A stretch of 64,000 bases of DNA from an uncultured Eubacteriales bacterium (lineage in GTDB: Bacteria > Bacillota > Clostridia > Christensenellales > CAG-917). This document shows, piece by piece, positions 8,135 through 14,788 of this stretch. Made by a program: the position numbers and the translations under genes. Position 1 is the first letter of the stretch. The number at the start of each line of letters is the position of its first letter. The stretch spans positions 1 to 64,000 of the forward strand of contig URIZ01000004.1 of NCBI GenBank assembly GCA_900548005.1, given 5' to 3'. The notes beneath the pieces were generated by a model, which ran no database searches, was not told the origin of the DNA, and saw only the letters and a list, made by a program, of their open reading frames with translations.

Positions 8135-8164
8135 TTGACAGGCGTACGCCGTGTTTGATATAAT
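8135..8164 (+). promoter_or_regulatory. Promoter of the TetR gene with a palindrome in its spacer
   Basis: TTGACA, an 18-bp spacer and TATAAT stand 19 bp before the regulator's start. The spacer begins with the perfect 10-bp palindrome GGCGTACGCC (8141-8150), directly after the -35 box. A dimeric repressor bound there would block RNA polymerase, so this is the best candidate for the autoregulatory operator of the adjacent TetR protein. Confidence 0.75.
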
Positions 8165-8183
8165 GTGAAAAAGGAGATTTGCT

Positions 8184-8738
8184 ATGCACAACAAAATCAG
8201 CTCAACAACTCAAAAGATTTACGACGCTTTCGCCGCCGTATTGCTTGAAAAAGATTATCAAAACGTCCGCATCCAAGACGTGCTCGACAAAAGCGGCGTT
8301 GCTCGCAGCACCTTCTATGCCCACTACAAGACAAAAGAAGACCTGCTCAAATCCATTTGCTCCACGATTTTCGGTCACGTCTTTTCCCACTCTCTCGAAG
8401 AAGAGAAAAGCCACGACTTTTCAAAATCGAGCATGCTTGACTACAAGCACTTCATCACACACATCTTCTACCACTTGCACGACGAAGGCGAGCTTGTACA
8501 TGCAATCTTGCTCTCGCAAAGCAAAGACGTGTTTTTGTCCTATCTGCGCACCGAATTGAGCGAGTTTGCCACTGCATGCGTTGAAAACAACTTTGTTGCG
8601 CAAAAGAATTTGCCAAAATCACTCAAAATCAACTCCGTGATCGAAAACTTCGTGTTGCTTGTTGAATATTGGGACGACACCGCCTTCACCGACACCCCCG
8701 AACGCCTGACCGAATATTTCATCCAAATGAACGTGTAA
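8184..8738 (+). CDS. TetR/AcrR family transcriptional regulator
   Basis: 184 residues. The N-terminal TetR domain reads AFAAVLLEKDYQNVRIQDVL, then DKSGVARSTFYAHYKTKEDL, with the typical recognition helix STFYAHYKTKEDLL; the C-terminal ligand-binding part is unlike any I can name. An AAGGAG site precedes the ATG, and the promoter contains a perfect palindrome, pointing to autoregulation. It is divergent from the peptide transporter operon, whose promoter is about 100 bp from the palindrome, so control of that operon is plausible but not shown. The repeat-rich spacer starts directly after its stop. Confidence 0.9.
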   Translation: MHNKISSTTQKIYDAFAAVLLEKDYQNVRIQDVLDKSGVARSTFYAHYKTKEDLLKSICSTIFGHVFSHSLEEEKSHDFSKSSMLDYKHFITHIFYHLHDEGELVHAILLSQSKDVFLSYLRTELSEFATACVENNFVAQKNLPKSLKINSVIENFVLLVEYWDDTAFTDTPERLTEYFIQMNV

Positions 8739-8749
8739 AAAGCACGAGT

Positions 8750-8848
8750 ATAAGCGCACTTTGAATGAGCAAAGTGCGTGTTATAAGTACGCTTTGAATG
8801 AGTGGAGTGCGTGTTATAAGTACGCTCCGAATGGGCAAAGTACGCGTA
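8750..8848. repeat. Three tandem 33-bp hairpin units
   Basis: Three units of 33 bp begin with ATAAG and contain small inverted repeats such as CACTTTG-AATGAG-CAAAGTG. Paired positions change together between units (GTAC...GTAC in the third), so the pairing is kept. The same unit recurs singly at the edge of the other A-family copies. Confidence 0.7.
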
Positions 8849-8861
8849 TAAGTTTTTATTA

Positions 8862-9176
8862 GCTTACGGCTCTACAAAAGTTGAGCGTGTAAAACTTTAA
8901 TGCAATGTTACCCCTTCCCTTCGGGCTTTCCCCTACTTCTCGAACATAGTGCTTTCTCTTTTTAGCTACACATCGCTCGAAGAGGGGAAGTCGGCACTCG
9001 CATAGATAGGTATCGTTCACTCATTATGCCACTCGTTCGCAAGTGCAAAGAACAACACGCACTTGCTCACTTGTACAAACCGTCTTGCTCGGCGCTTATC
9101 TAGGCGTTCGCCTTGCGAACGCTCACTCCGAATAAGCACATTCCGTTTATAAGTACGCTCCGAAATTGTGTCGTTT
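8862..9176 (-). repeat. A-family intergenic repeat, copy 1
   Basis: One of five related blocks, marked by GCTCTACAAAAGTTG, GAGAAAGCACT (reverse strand), CGAGTGCCG with ATGCGAGTG, and a GCGTTCGC/GCGAACGC hairpin. It holds no convincing open frame. Its orientation is assigned from the gene whose 3' side it follows (hypA, minus strand). Confidence 0.7.
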
Positions 9177-9178
9177 GT

Positions 9179-9296
9179 AAAAACACGATAAATAGATGAA
9201 GAACAAGGAAGAGCCTGCCAACATAGATAGGAGCGTACTTGACGTACGTGACTATTTATGGGGCAGGCTCTGACGCAGTTATTCGCTATTTTATGC
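9179..9296 (-). repeat. B-family structured element, copy 1 (variant apex)
   Basis: Has the GATGAAGAAC-AAGGAA left side, the AGAGCCTGCC/GGCAGGCTCT inner stem, and GACGCAGTTATTCGC on the right. The apex differs from other copies (CATAGATAG/CTATTTATG around CGTAC-GTACG). The outer arms pair for only about 6 bp, so this copy looks decayed. Confidence 0.7.
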
Positions 9297-9303
9297 ATTA
9301 AAT

Positions 9304-9428
9304 AAAACCGCGCTAAACGGATGAATGACGCGAAAGCACCCCGAGAATGACAACCCTAATGTACTATGCGTACATGAGTTGACAGGCTCGGGGTGCTGAC
9401 AAAGTCAGTCGCCGTTTAGCACGGTTTT
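9304..9428 (-). repeat. B-family structured element, copy 2, abutting the hypA stop codon
   Basis: Outer arms AAAACCGCGCTAAACGG and CCGTTTAGCACGGTTTT, then GATGAATGAC/GTCAGTC, inner stem AGCACCCCGAG/CTCGGGGTGCT, and a CAACCCTAATGTAC/GTACATGAGTTG apex. The right arm overlaps the first two bases of the hypA stop codon. Read in the hypA direction, a GC stem followed by TTTTATT could terminate transcription. Confidence 0.85.
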
Positions 9429-9771
9429 AATCCACTTGGATTTCCTTAATAACCACCTCATTCCCCCTAATCAAATATGTATGCTCGCTGCCGCAGTAGG
9501 GGCATATTTTGCCAAATTTGACGGTGGGGTACTCTTTGGAGCAGTCTTCGCAATAGGTGACGGCGGGAATGGGGTCGATCTCAAGAGTGCAGCCGCGAAG
9601 AAGGTCGGAGCGATTGGCGTTCCAATTCCAACAATCGATCAACTGATCGTTGACGACGGTTGACACTTCACCGATTTGCATAACGACTTTCTTGATTTTG
9701 TCTGCTTTGTTCTCTTTTGCCACGTCGCTGACAAGGTCTGCGATGTGGAACACCACTCCCAACTCGTGCAT
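9427..9771 (-). CDS. hypA: Nickel metallochaperone HypA
   Basis: 114 residues, the normal length. It begins MHELGV, where the N-terminal Met, His2 and Glu3 form the nickel site, and has the zinc-finger cysteines Cys74, Cys77, Cys90 and Cys93 (YCEDC and CPYC). HypA works with the GTPase HypB to insert nickel into [NiFe] hydrogenases and some other nickel enzymes. It is the last gene of an operon with an Fe-S flavoprotein and two hypB genes, 12 bases after the flavoprotein. No hydrogenase structural gene is in the window, so the nickel client is unknown. Confidence 0.95.
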   Translation of the reverse strand: MHELGVVFHIADLVSDVAKENKADKIKKVVMQIGEVSTVVNDQLIDCWNWNANRSDLLRGCTLEIDPIPAVTYCEDCSKEYPTVKFGKICPYCGSEHTYLIRGNEVVIKEIQVD

Positions 9772-9783
9772 GATTATTGCTCC

Positions 9784-12651
9784 TTATTTGTTTGCCTTTT
9801 TGGCTGCTTTTGCGGCTTTGACCGCTTCTTTGTGTTTCTTTTGTGACGCTTTTTCCGCGGCGGTTTTCTTGCCGAAGATAATTCTCATGCCGCGCTTGAA
9901 CGCATACGGGAGAATTGCCTTGAACTTGTCTTCACTGCGGACCATGGTGGAACATTCGGGATGTTCTCTGTGCAGATGGATTGCGTCAAATTCGCACTTG
10001 GTGGTGCAGATGCCGCAGCCTATGCACTTGTTCTCGTCCACGACGCTTGCGCCGCAGCCCAAGCAACGAGACGCTTCGGTGTGAACTTGCTCTTCGGTGA
10101 GAGTGCCGTGCAGATCTCTGAAAGAGTGTTTGTCGCCGTCAAGCTCTTTTGCTTCTTGTCTGCCTGCGGTGTCGTAGCTGTCGATGACGATGTTGTCTTT
10201 GTCAAGCTCGATGAAGTCACGACGATTGCGACCGATGGTCATGCTCGTGCCGGGTTGTACGAAACGATGGAGTGAAACTGCCGCGTTCTTACCTGCTTCG
10301 ATTGCGTCGATTGCAAATTTCGGACCGCTGTACACGTCACCGCCGACGAAGATGTCGGGCTCTGCCGTTTGATAAGTGAGAGAGTCCGCAACAGGATAGT
10401 TGCCGTGATGGAATTGCACCTTGCTTCCCTTGAGAAGGTCGTCCCACACGATCGTTTGACCGATTGCGAAGATGACGTTGCTTGCCTCAACGGTGATGGT
10501 GTCGTTTTCGTCATATTTGGGGCTGAATCTCTTGGTTGCGGGATCGATGACGCTCAAGCACTTCTTGAACACGACTGCCTTGACGGTGCCGTCTTCGTTC
10601 TTGAGAATTTCCTTCGGACCCCAACCGTTGTTGACGGTGATGCCGTCTGCAAGGGTTTCTTCGATTTCTTTCTTGCTTGCGGGCATCGTGTCTCTTGATT
10701 CGAGGCAATACATACCCACTTCTTCACTGCCGAAGCGAACAGCCGTACGTGCGCAGTCCACAGCAACGTTGCCGCCGCCGATGACGACTGTCTTGCCTTG
10801 CAATTTTCTGTCGTGATTTTCGGTTGCCGCATGCAAGAAGGACACAGCCATATCGGTGCCGATTGCGTCTTCGCCCGGGACTCCCGGCAATCTGCCGCCT
10901 TGGCAACCGATTGCAATGTAGAATGCCTTGTAGCCTTCCGCTCTCAATTGATCGAGAGTGACGTCTTTGCCGACGTTCACGCCGGTCTTGAATTCAACGC
11001 CGAGTTCACGGAGAATATCGATTTCCGCTTCGATGACGTCTTTTTCGAGTTTGTAGGACGGGATGCCGTAGGTGAGCATACCGCCGAGTTTTTCGTTCTT
11101 TTCAAACACGGTGGGTTTGTAGCCTTTGGTTGCGAGATAGTATGCGCAAGAAAGTCCTGCAGGGCCTGCGCCGATGATTGCGATCTTCTGGCTCCATTGT
11201 TTGTCAACGTTGGACGGAATTACCACTTCGGGAACGTATCTGGTCTCTGCGTGCAAATCTTGCTCTGCAATGAATTTCTTGATATCGTCGATTGCGACAG
11301 CCTCATCAATAGTTCCGCGCGTGCAAGCCGCCTCGCAACGCTTGTTGCAGACGCGTCCGCAGATTGCCGGGAACGGGTTGTCCTTCTTGATGAGAGCAAG
11401 AGCTTCTCTGTATTTGCCTTCTTTTGCTTTGCGGATGTAACCTTGAACTGCGATGTGTGCAGGGCAAGCAACCTTGCAAGGAGAAGTACCCGTTTCGTAG
11501 CAGTTGATACGGTTTTTGTCGCGGTAGTCTTCATCCCACTTGTCCGGGCCCCAGCTGAGATTGTCGGGAAGTTCGTGCTTGGGATATTCGATCTCGCCTT
11601 GCTTGGTGCAAAGTTTTTGTCCGAGTTTGACTGCGCCTGCGGGGCAATATTCGACGCATTTGCCGCAAGCCACGCATTTGTCTTTTTCCACTCTTGCCAC
11701 GAAGGAGCTTCTTGACATATTGGGAGTGTTGAAAAGTTGTGACGTACGCAAAGCGTTGCAGATGTTCACGTTGCAGTTGCAGATTGCAAAAATCTTGTTT
11801 TTGCCGTCAATGTTGGTGATTTGGTGAACAAAGCCGTTTGCTTCTGCGTTGCGAAGAATTTGCATTGCTTCGTCGTAGGTGATGTCGTGACCTTTTCCGG
11901 TCTCGCGGCAGTAGTCAGCCATATCGCCGACGCCGATACACCAATCTTCACAAGAGTCGCCGCAGCCTTCACCGAGTTTGGCTCTGCCATAGCGGCAAGA
12001 GCAAATGCCAACGCCAAGGTGACCTTCGTATTTTTTGAGCCAGTAAGAAAGGTGTTCGATGTCGATCGTGCCGTTTTCCATCTCGATTGCTTTCTCAACG
12101 GGGATGACGTGCATACCGATACCTGCGCCGCCTGCAGGAACCATAGGAGTGACCATCGTCAAGGGAAGATAGGTCATTCTCTCAAAGAACATTGCAAGCT
12201 CGGGATGCTCGTCAAGTTGTCTTTTGATCATGTTGGTGAACTCCGCAGAACCGGGAACGAACATGGGCAACGTGTAACGACGCACTTTCTTTGCACCGGG
12301 AATAGGACCGTTGTCGTCGTAATGATTGCCGTAGTCGTATTCGAGAATACCGATGTCGCTCATTTGCTTGACGATGTCGTGCAATTTTTCTTTTTCAAAA
12401 TTGGGATTCATCGCTTCAAGCTCTTCGATGGTGTAGTGGTGACGCACTTTCATCGAGAGTGCCACGTCTGCCATCTCGTCTGTCATGATACATGCAAGTC
12501 CCCAATATTCGGGGTCGTTTACGGTGACGCCTTTGATCTTGTGATCGACGCAGTCCGTAATCTTTCTTGCCAATTTGAGAATCTTCTTTCTCGGATTGGG
12601 ATCACCCATAAATTCCGGGACGTATGCTTTGCTCATCTCAGCCATTTTCAT
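9784..12651 (-). CDS. Multidomain Fe-S flavoprotein: GltD-like oxidoreductase with extra N-terminal cluster domain
   Basis: 955 residues. Residues 45-130 look like a winged-helix or regulatory module. Residues 215-300 hold a cysteine-rich domain (CSCR at 217-220, Cys230, 234, 238, 248, then CNCNVNIC at 291-298). A ferredoxin motif CVACGKCVEYCP sits at 326-337. From about 390 comes the glutamate-synthase small-subunit/NfnB module: four-cysteine segment with CGRVCNKRCEAAC, FAD site GAGPAG (494-499), NAD(P) site GGGNVA (625-630) and GGDVYSGPKFAIDAIEAG. A second ferredoxin site CIGCGICTTKCEF begins at 876 and a Lys/Ala-rich tail ends the protein. It probably moves electrons between NAD(P)H and ferredoxin. 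Cotranscription with hypB/hypA suggests a tie to a nickel enzyme. A second ATG at 12645 has better spacing to the AGGAG site. Confidence 0.85.
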   Translation of the reverse strand: MKMAEMSKAYVPEFMGDPNPRKKILKLARKITDCVDHKIKGVTVNDPEYWGLACIMTDEMADVALSMKVRHHYTIEELEAMNPNFEKEKLHDIVKQMSDIGILEYDYGNHYDDNGPIPGAKKVRRYTLPMFVPGSAEFTNMIKRQLDEHPELAMFFERMTYLPLTMVTPMVPAGGAGIGMHVIPVEKAIEMENGTIDIEHLSYWLKKYEGHLGVGICSCRYGRAKLGEGCGDSCEDWCIGVGDMADYCRETGKGHDITYDEAMQILRNAEANGFVHQITNIDGKNKIFAICNCNVNICNALRTSQLFNTPNMSRSSFVARVEKDKCVACGKCVEYCPAGAVKLGQKLCTKQGEIEYPKHELPDNLSWGPDKWDEDYRDKNRINCYETGTSPCKVACPAHIAVQGYIRKAKEGKYREALALIKKDNPFPAICGRVCNKRCEAACTRGTIDEAVAIDDIKKFIAEQDLHAETRYVPEVVIPSNVDKQWSQKIAIIGAGPAGLSCAYYLATKGYKPTVFEKNEKLGGMLTYGIPSYKLEKDVIEAEIDILRELGVEFKTGVNVGKDVTLDQLRAEGYKAFYIAIGCQGGRLPGVPGEDAIGTDMAVSFLHAATENHDRKLQGKTVVIGGGNVAVDCARTAVRFGSEEVGMYCLESRDTMPASKKEIEETLADGITVNNGWGPKEILKNEDGTVKAVVFKKCLSVIDPATKRFSPKYDENDTITVEASNVIFAIGQTIVWDDLLKGSKVQFHHGNYPVADSLTYQTAEPDIFVGGDVYSGPKFAIDAIEAGKNAAVSLHRFVQPGTSMTIGRNRRDFIELDKDNIVIDSYDTAGRQEAKELDGDKHSFRDLHGTLTEEQVHTEASRCLGCGASVVDENKCIGCGICTTKCEFDAIHLHREHPECSTMVRSEDKFKAILPYAFKRGMRIIFGKKTAAEKASQKKHKEAVKAAKAAKKANK

Positions 12652-13315
12652 TTTCTCCTTTGAATTCTTTTATGGTTTTGAAAATTTTATCTGCAAGCTC
12701 GTCAAGCCCTTCGCCCGTCTTTGCGCTGACAGGATATATCTGCGCGTTGGGGTTGAGAGCCAAAACTCGCTCTTTGAACTTTGTCATGTCGAAGTCAAAC
12801 GCTTCGAGCGTGTCGATCTTGGTCACCGCAACCAAGTCACACTTTTCAAACATAAGCGGATATTTGAGCGGCTTATCGTCGCCTTCTGGCACGGATAAGA
12901 GCATCATGTTGAGATGCGCGCCCGTATCGAACTCCGCAGGACACACAAGATTGCCTATGTTTTCAAGAATAATAAGGTCAGACTTGGGAAAATCCGCTTG
13001 GGACAAGCTCTCTTTCACCATGTCCGCGTCTATGTGACAAAGACCGCCGTTGTGCACCTGAACGCTCATCACGCCCGTGTTGTCGTGAAGACGTCTTGCG
13101 TCTACGTCCGTCTCGATGTCAACGTCCATAGCCACGATTTTCAGCCTTGATTTGAGCGCGTTGATAAGAGCGGACAAAAGAGTCGTCTTGCCACTACCCG
13201 GAGATGACATGACGTTGATAAGATACGTGCCCTGCTCTTTGAGAGTGGCTCTTGTTTGGTCTGCGACTTTGTCGTTTTGAGAAAACACGCTTTCTTTGAC
13301 GGATATAATCTTCAT
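12638..13315 (-). CDS. hypB: Nickel-insertion GTPase HypB, second copy
   Basis: The ATG at 13315 (MKIISVKESVFSQ) was chosen: it overlaps the upstream hypB stop as ATGA, and GGAAGGTGG lies just upstream, whereas the start 15 bases earlier would place the ribosome binding site inside the gene. The 225-residue GTPase has the P-loop SSPGSGKTTLL, DVDIETDVDARRL, the metal-binding region ENIGNLVCPAEFDTGAH, and TKID for guanine. It lacks the N-terminal cysteine or His-rich nickel store seen in some HypB proteins. It overlaps the flavoprotein start by 14 bases, so the whole operon is tightly coupled. Confidence 0.93.
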   Translation of the reverse strand: MKIISVKESVFSQNDKVADQTRATLKEQGTYLINVMSSPGSGKTTLLSALINALKSRLKIVAMDVDIETDVDARRLHDNTGVMSVQVHNGGLCHIDADMVKESLSQADFPKSDLIILENIGNLVCPAEFDTGAHLNMMLLSVPEGDDKPLKYPLMFEKCDLVAVTKIDTLEAFDFDMTKFKERVLALNPNAQIYPVSAKTGEGLDELADKIFKTIKEFKGENENG

Positions 13316-13989
13316 TTGGCCACCTTCCATGCCGTGTATTTGGAATATATCCAGTCGGCGAGTGCGTCCACCCCTTCACCGCTTCTTGCCGATACGGTGA
13401 AACACGTTGTGTTCGGGTTGAGCTTTGCAACGTATTGCTTGCACTTGTCAACGTCAAAGTCAAAATATTTTGCCGTGTCTATCTTGGTGATCGCAACAGC
13501 GTCCCCCGATGAGAACATAAGCGAGTATTTCAGCGGCTTGTCATCGCCTTCGGGGACGGACAACAACACGAGATTGAGATGCGCGCCCGTGTCGAACTCC
13601 GCAGGACACACGAGATTGCCGATGTTCTCCAAAAACACGATGTCCGAGCCTGTCTTGAACTCCTTGAACCCTTGTCGCGACATATCCGCGTCGAGATGGC
13701 ACATGCCGCCCGTGTGCAGTTGAATGGACTCCGCACCCGCTTGACGCACTGTGTATGCGTCAACGTCGCCGTCAATGTCCGCTTCCATAACGCCGATTTT
13801 GCATCTGTCCTTCAACGCCTTTGTGAGCGCGCAAAGAAGCGTGGTCTTTCCACTGCCCGGGGACGACATGACGTTGATATAAAACACGCCCATTTCGTCA
13901 AGCTCGCCGCGCAACTTTGCCGCATCCGCATCGTTGTTTTGCAAGATGCTCTCTTTCAATTTGATTGTTCTGACTTCATCCATAAACAA
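13312..13989 (-). CDS. hypB: Nickel-insertion GTPase HypB, first copy
   Basis: 225 residues with P-loop SSPGSGKTTLL, EADIDGDVDAYTVR, ENIGNLVCPAEFDTGAH and TKID. It is clearly paralogous to the hypB directly downstream, sharing the GTPase motifs but differing in switch and C-terminal regions (DALADWIYSKYTAWKVAK). Two hypB genes in tandem are unusual: they could form a heterodimer, since HypB works as a dimer, or serve different targets. It is the first gene of the operon. An ATG two codons later is possible; no strong ribosome binding site decides between them. Confidence 0.93.
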   Translation of the reverse strand: MFMDEVRTIKLKESILQNNDADAAKLRGELDEMGVFYINVMSSPGSGKTTLLCALTKALKDRCKIGVMEADIDGDVDAYTVRQAGAESIQLHTGGMCHLDADMSRQGFKEFKTGSDIVFLENIGNLVCPAEFDTGAHLNLVLLSVPEGDDKPLKYSLMFSSGDAVAITKIDTAKYFDFDVDKCKQYVAKLNPNTTCFTVSARSGEGVDALADWIYSKYTAWKVAK

Positions 13990-14182
13990 AATTTCGCCTT
14001 TTATTTATATTCTTAATAATGATAAAAGATTATAACACTTGCCACACCCGTTTTCAATGCTTTTTTAAAGTTTCGCCCAAAAAGTTGGATTTGCAAACAA
14101 AAACGCAAAACATACGCAACAAAAACTTGAAGATTTGTGGAATTAATAATGAATAATGAATAATTTTTGTTTTGTTCTCATC
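13990..14182. other. Gene-free upstream region of the hyp operon
   Basis: About 190 bp, AT-rich, with no gene or clear terminator; it must hold the hyp operon promoter, but no box pair stands out. It runs into an A-family repeat on its right. Confidence 0.5.
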
Positions 14183-14500
14183 TCTACAAAAGTTGTACGT
14201 GTAAAACCTAAAAAGAAATGCCCCATCTTTCCGGTCCGTGCCGGTATTTCTTCCACCACTCGTATAAAGTGCTTTCTCTACAAAACTGTCCGTCGCTCGC
14301 GGGGAAGACAGGCGGCACTCGCATAGATAAGTATCGTCCCCTTGTTATGCCACCACGCTTTGTGCGCCAGGCAGTAGCCAACAACACGGCGCAGTCGCTC
14401 GTACAACCGTCAAGCTCGGCGCTTATCTCGGCGTTCGCCTTGCGAACGCTCACTCACAATAAACACATTCCGTTTATAAGTACGCTACGAAATTGTGTCG
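14183..14500 (-). repeat. A-family intergenic repeat, copy 2
   Basis: Shares ATGCCCCATCTTTCCGGTCC, CGGTATTTCTTCCACCACTC, ATGCGAGTG (reverse strand) and the GGCGTTCGC/GCGAACGC hairpin with copy 5. In place of copy 5's GCAAGTGC/GCACTTGC stem it has TGCGCC/GGCGCA around the same GTGTTGTT loop, a compensated change. An 81-residue open frame through it is shared in part with copy 5 but not with copies 3 and 4. Confidence 0.75.
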
Positions 14501-14505
14501 TTTGT

Positions 14506-14661
14506 AAAACCGCAATAAATAGATGAAGAGTGCGTTAAATAGCGATTGTTGCGAAGCCAATCGCGTCAAAAGCCCCTTGAACAGCAACCCTAATGTGCTA
14601 TGCGCACATGAGTTGATGGACAAGGGGCTTTGACAAAGCTATTCGCTCAATAGTGCGGTTT
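14506..14661 (-). repeat. B-family structured element, copy 3
   Basis: Outer arms pair as AAACCGCA with TGCGGTTT. The inner stem is AAGCCCCTTG/CAAGGGGCTT with apex CAACCCTAATGTGC/GCACATGAGTTG. A GCGATTG/CAATCGC side hairpin is inserted in the left half; the same side hairpin recurs in copies 5 and 7. Confidence 0.8.
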
Positions 14662-14663
14662 GT

Positions 14664-14788
14664 AAAACCGCGCTAAATATATGAAGAACAAGAAAGAGCC
14701 ACGCTAACGGCAACCCTAGCGTACTAGACGTACGTGAGCTGACGGGAGCGTGGCTCTGCCGAAGTTATTCGCTATTTAGCGCGGTTTT
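14664..14788 (-). repeat. B-family structured element, copy 4, abutting the MacB-like stop codon
   Basis: Arms AAAACCGCGCTAAATA and TATTTAGCGCGGTTTT are perfect. Then come GAAGAAC/GTTATTC, AAGAAA opposite GCCGAA, the inner stem AGAGCCACGCT/AGCGTGGCTCT and the GCGTAC/GTACGTGA apex. The T run overlaps the transporter's stop codon. Confidence 0.85.

Noticed and set aside
7985..8194. Longer N-terminus for the first transporter ATPase
   Set aside because: The extra 70 residues would cover the promoter and ribosome binding site and have no similarity to ABC ATPases.
8750..8848. 33-bp tandem units as a CRISPR array
   Set aside because: Units are contiguous repeats without unique spacers, only three in number, and no cas gene is present.
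9304..9428. B elements as integron attC sites
   Set aside because: Like attC they fold with conserved extrahelical bases and sit after genes, but the RYYYAAC and GTTRRRY core sites are missing, the variable part is the outer arm instead of the apex, no integrase is seen, and the genes are housekeeping types.
14208..14453. 81-codon frame inside an A-family repeat, partly shared with the copy at 58.5 kb
   Set aside because: The frame is not kept in copies 3 and 4, while stems are; indels are not multiples of three. It is more likely structured non-coding DNA than a gene.
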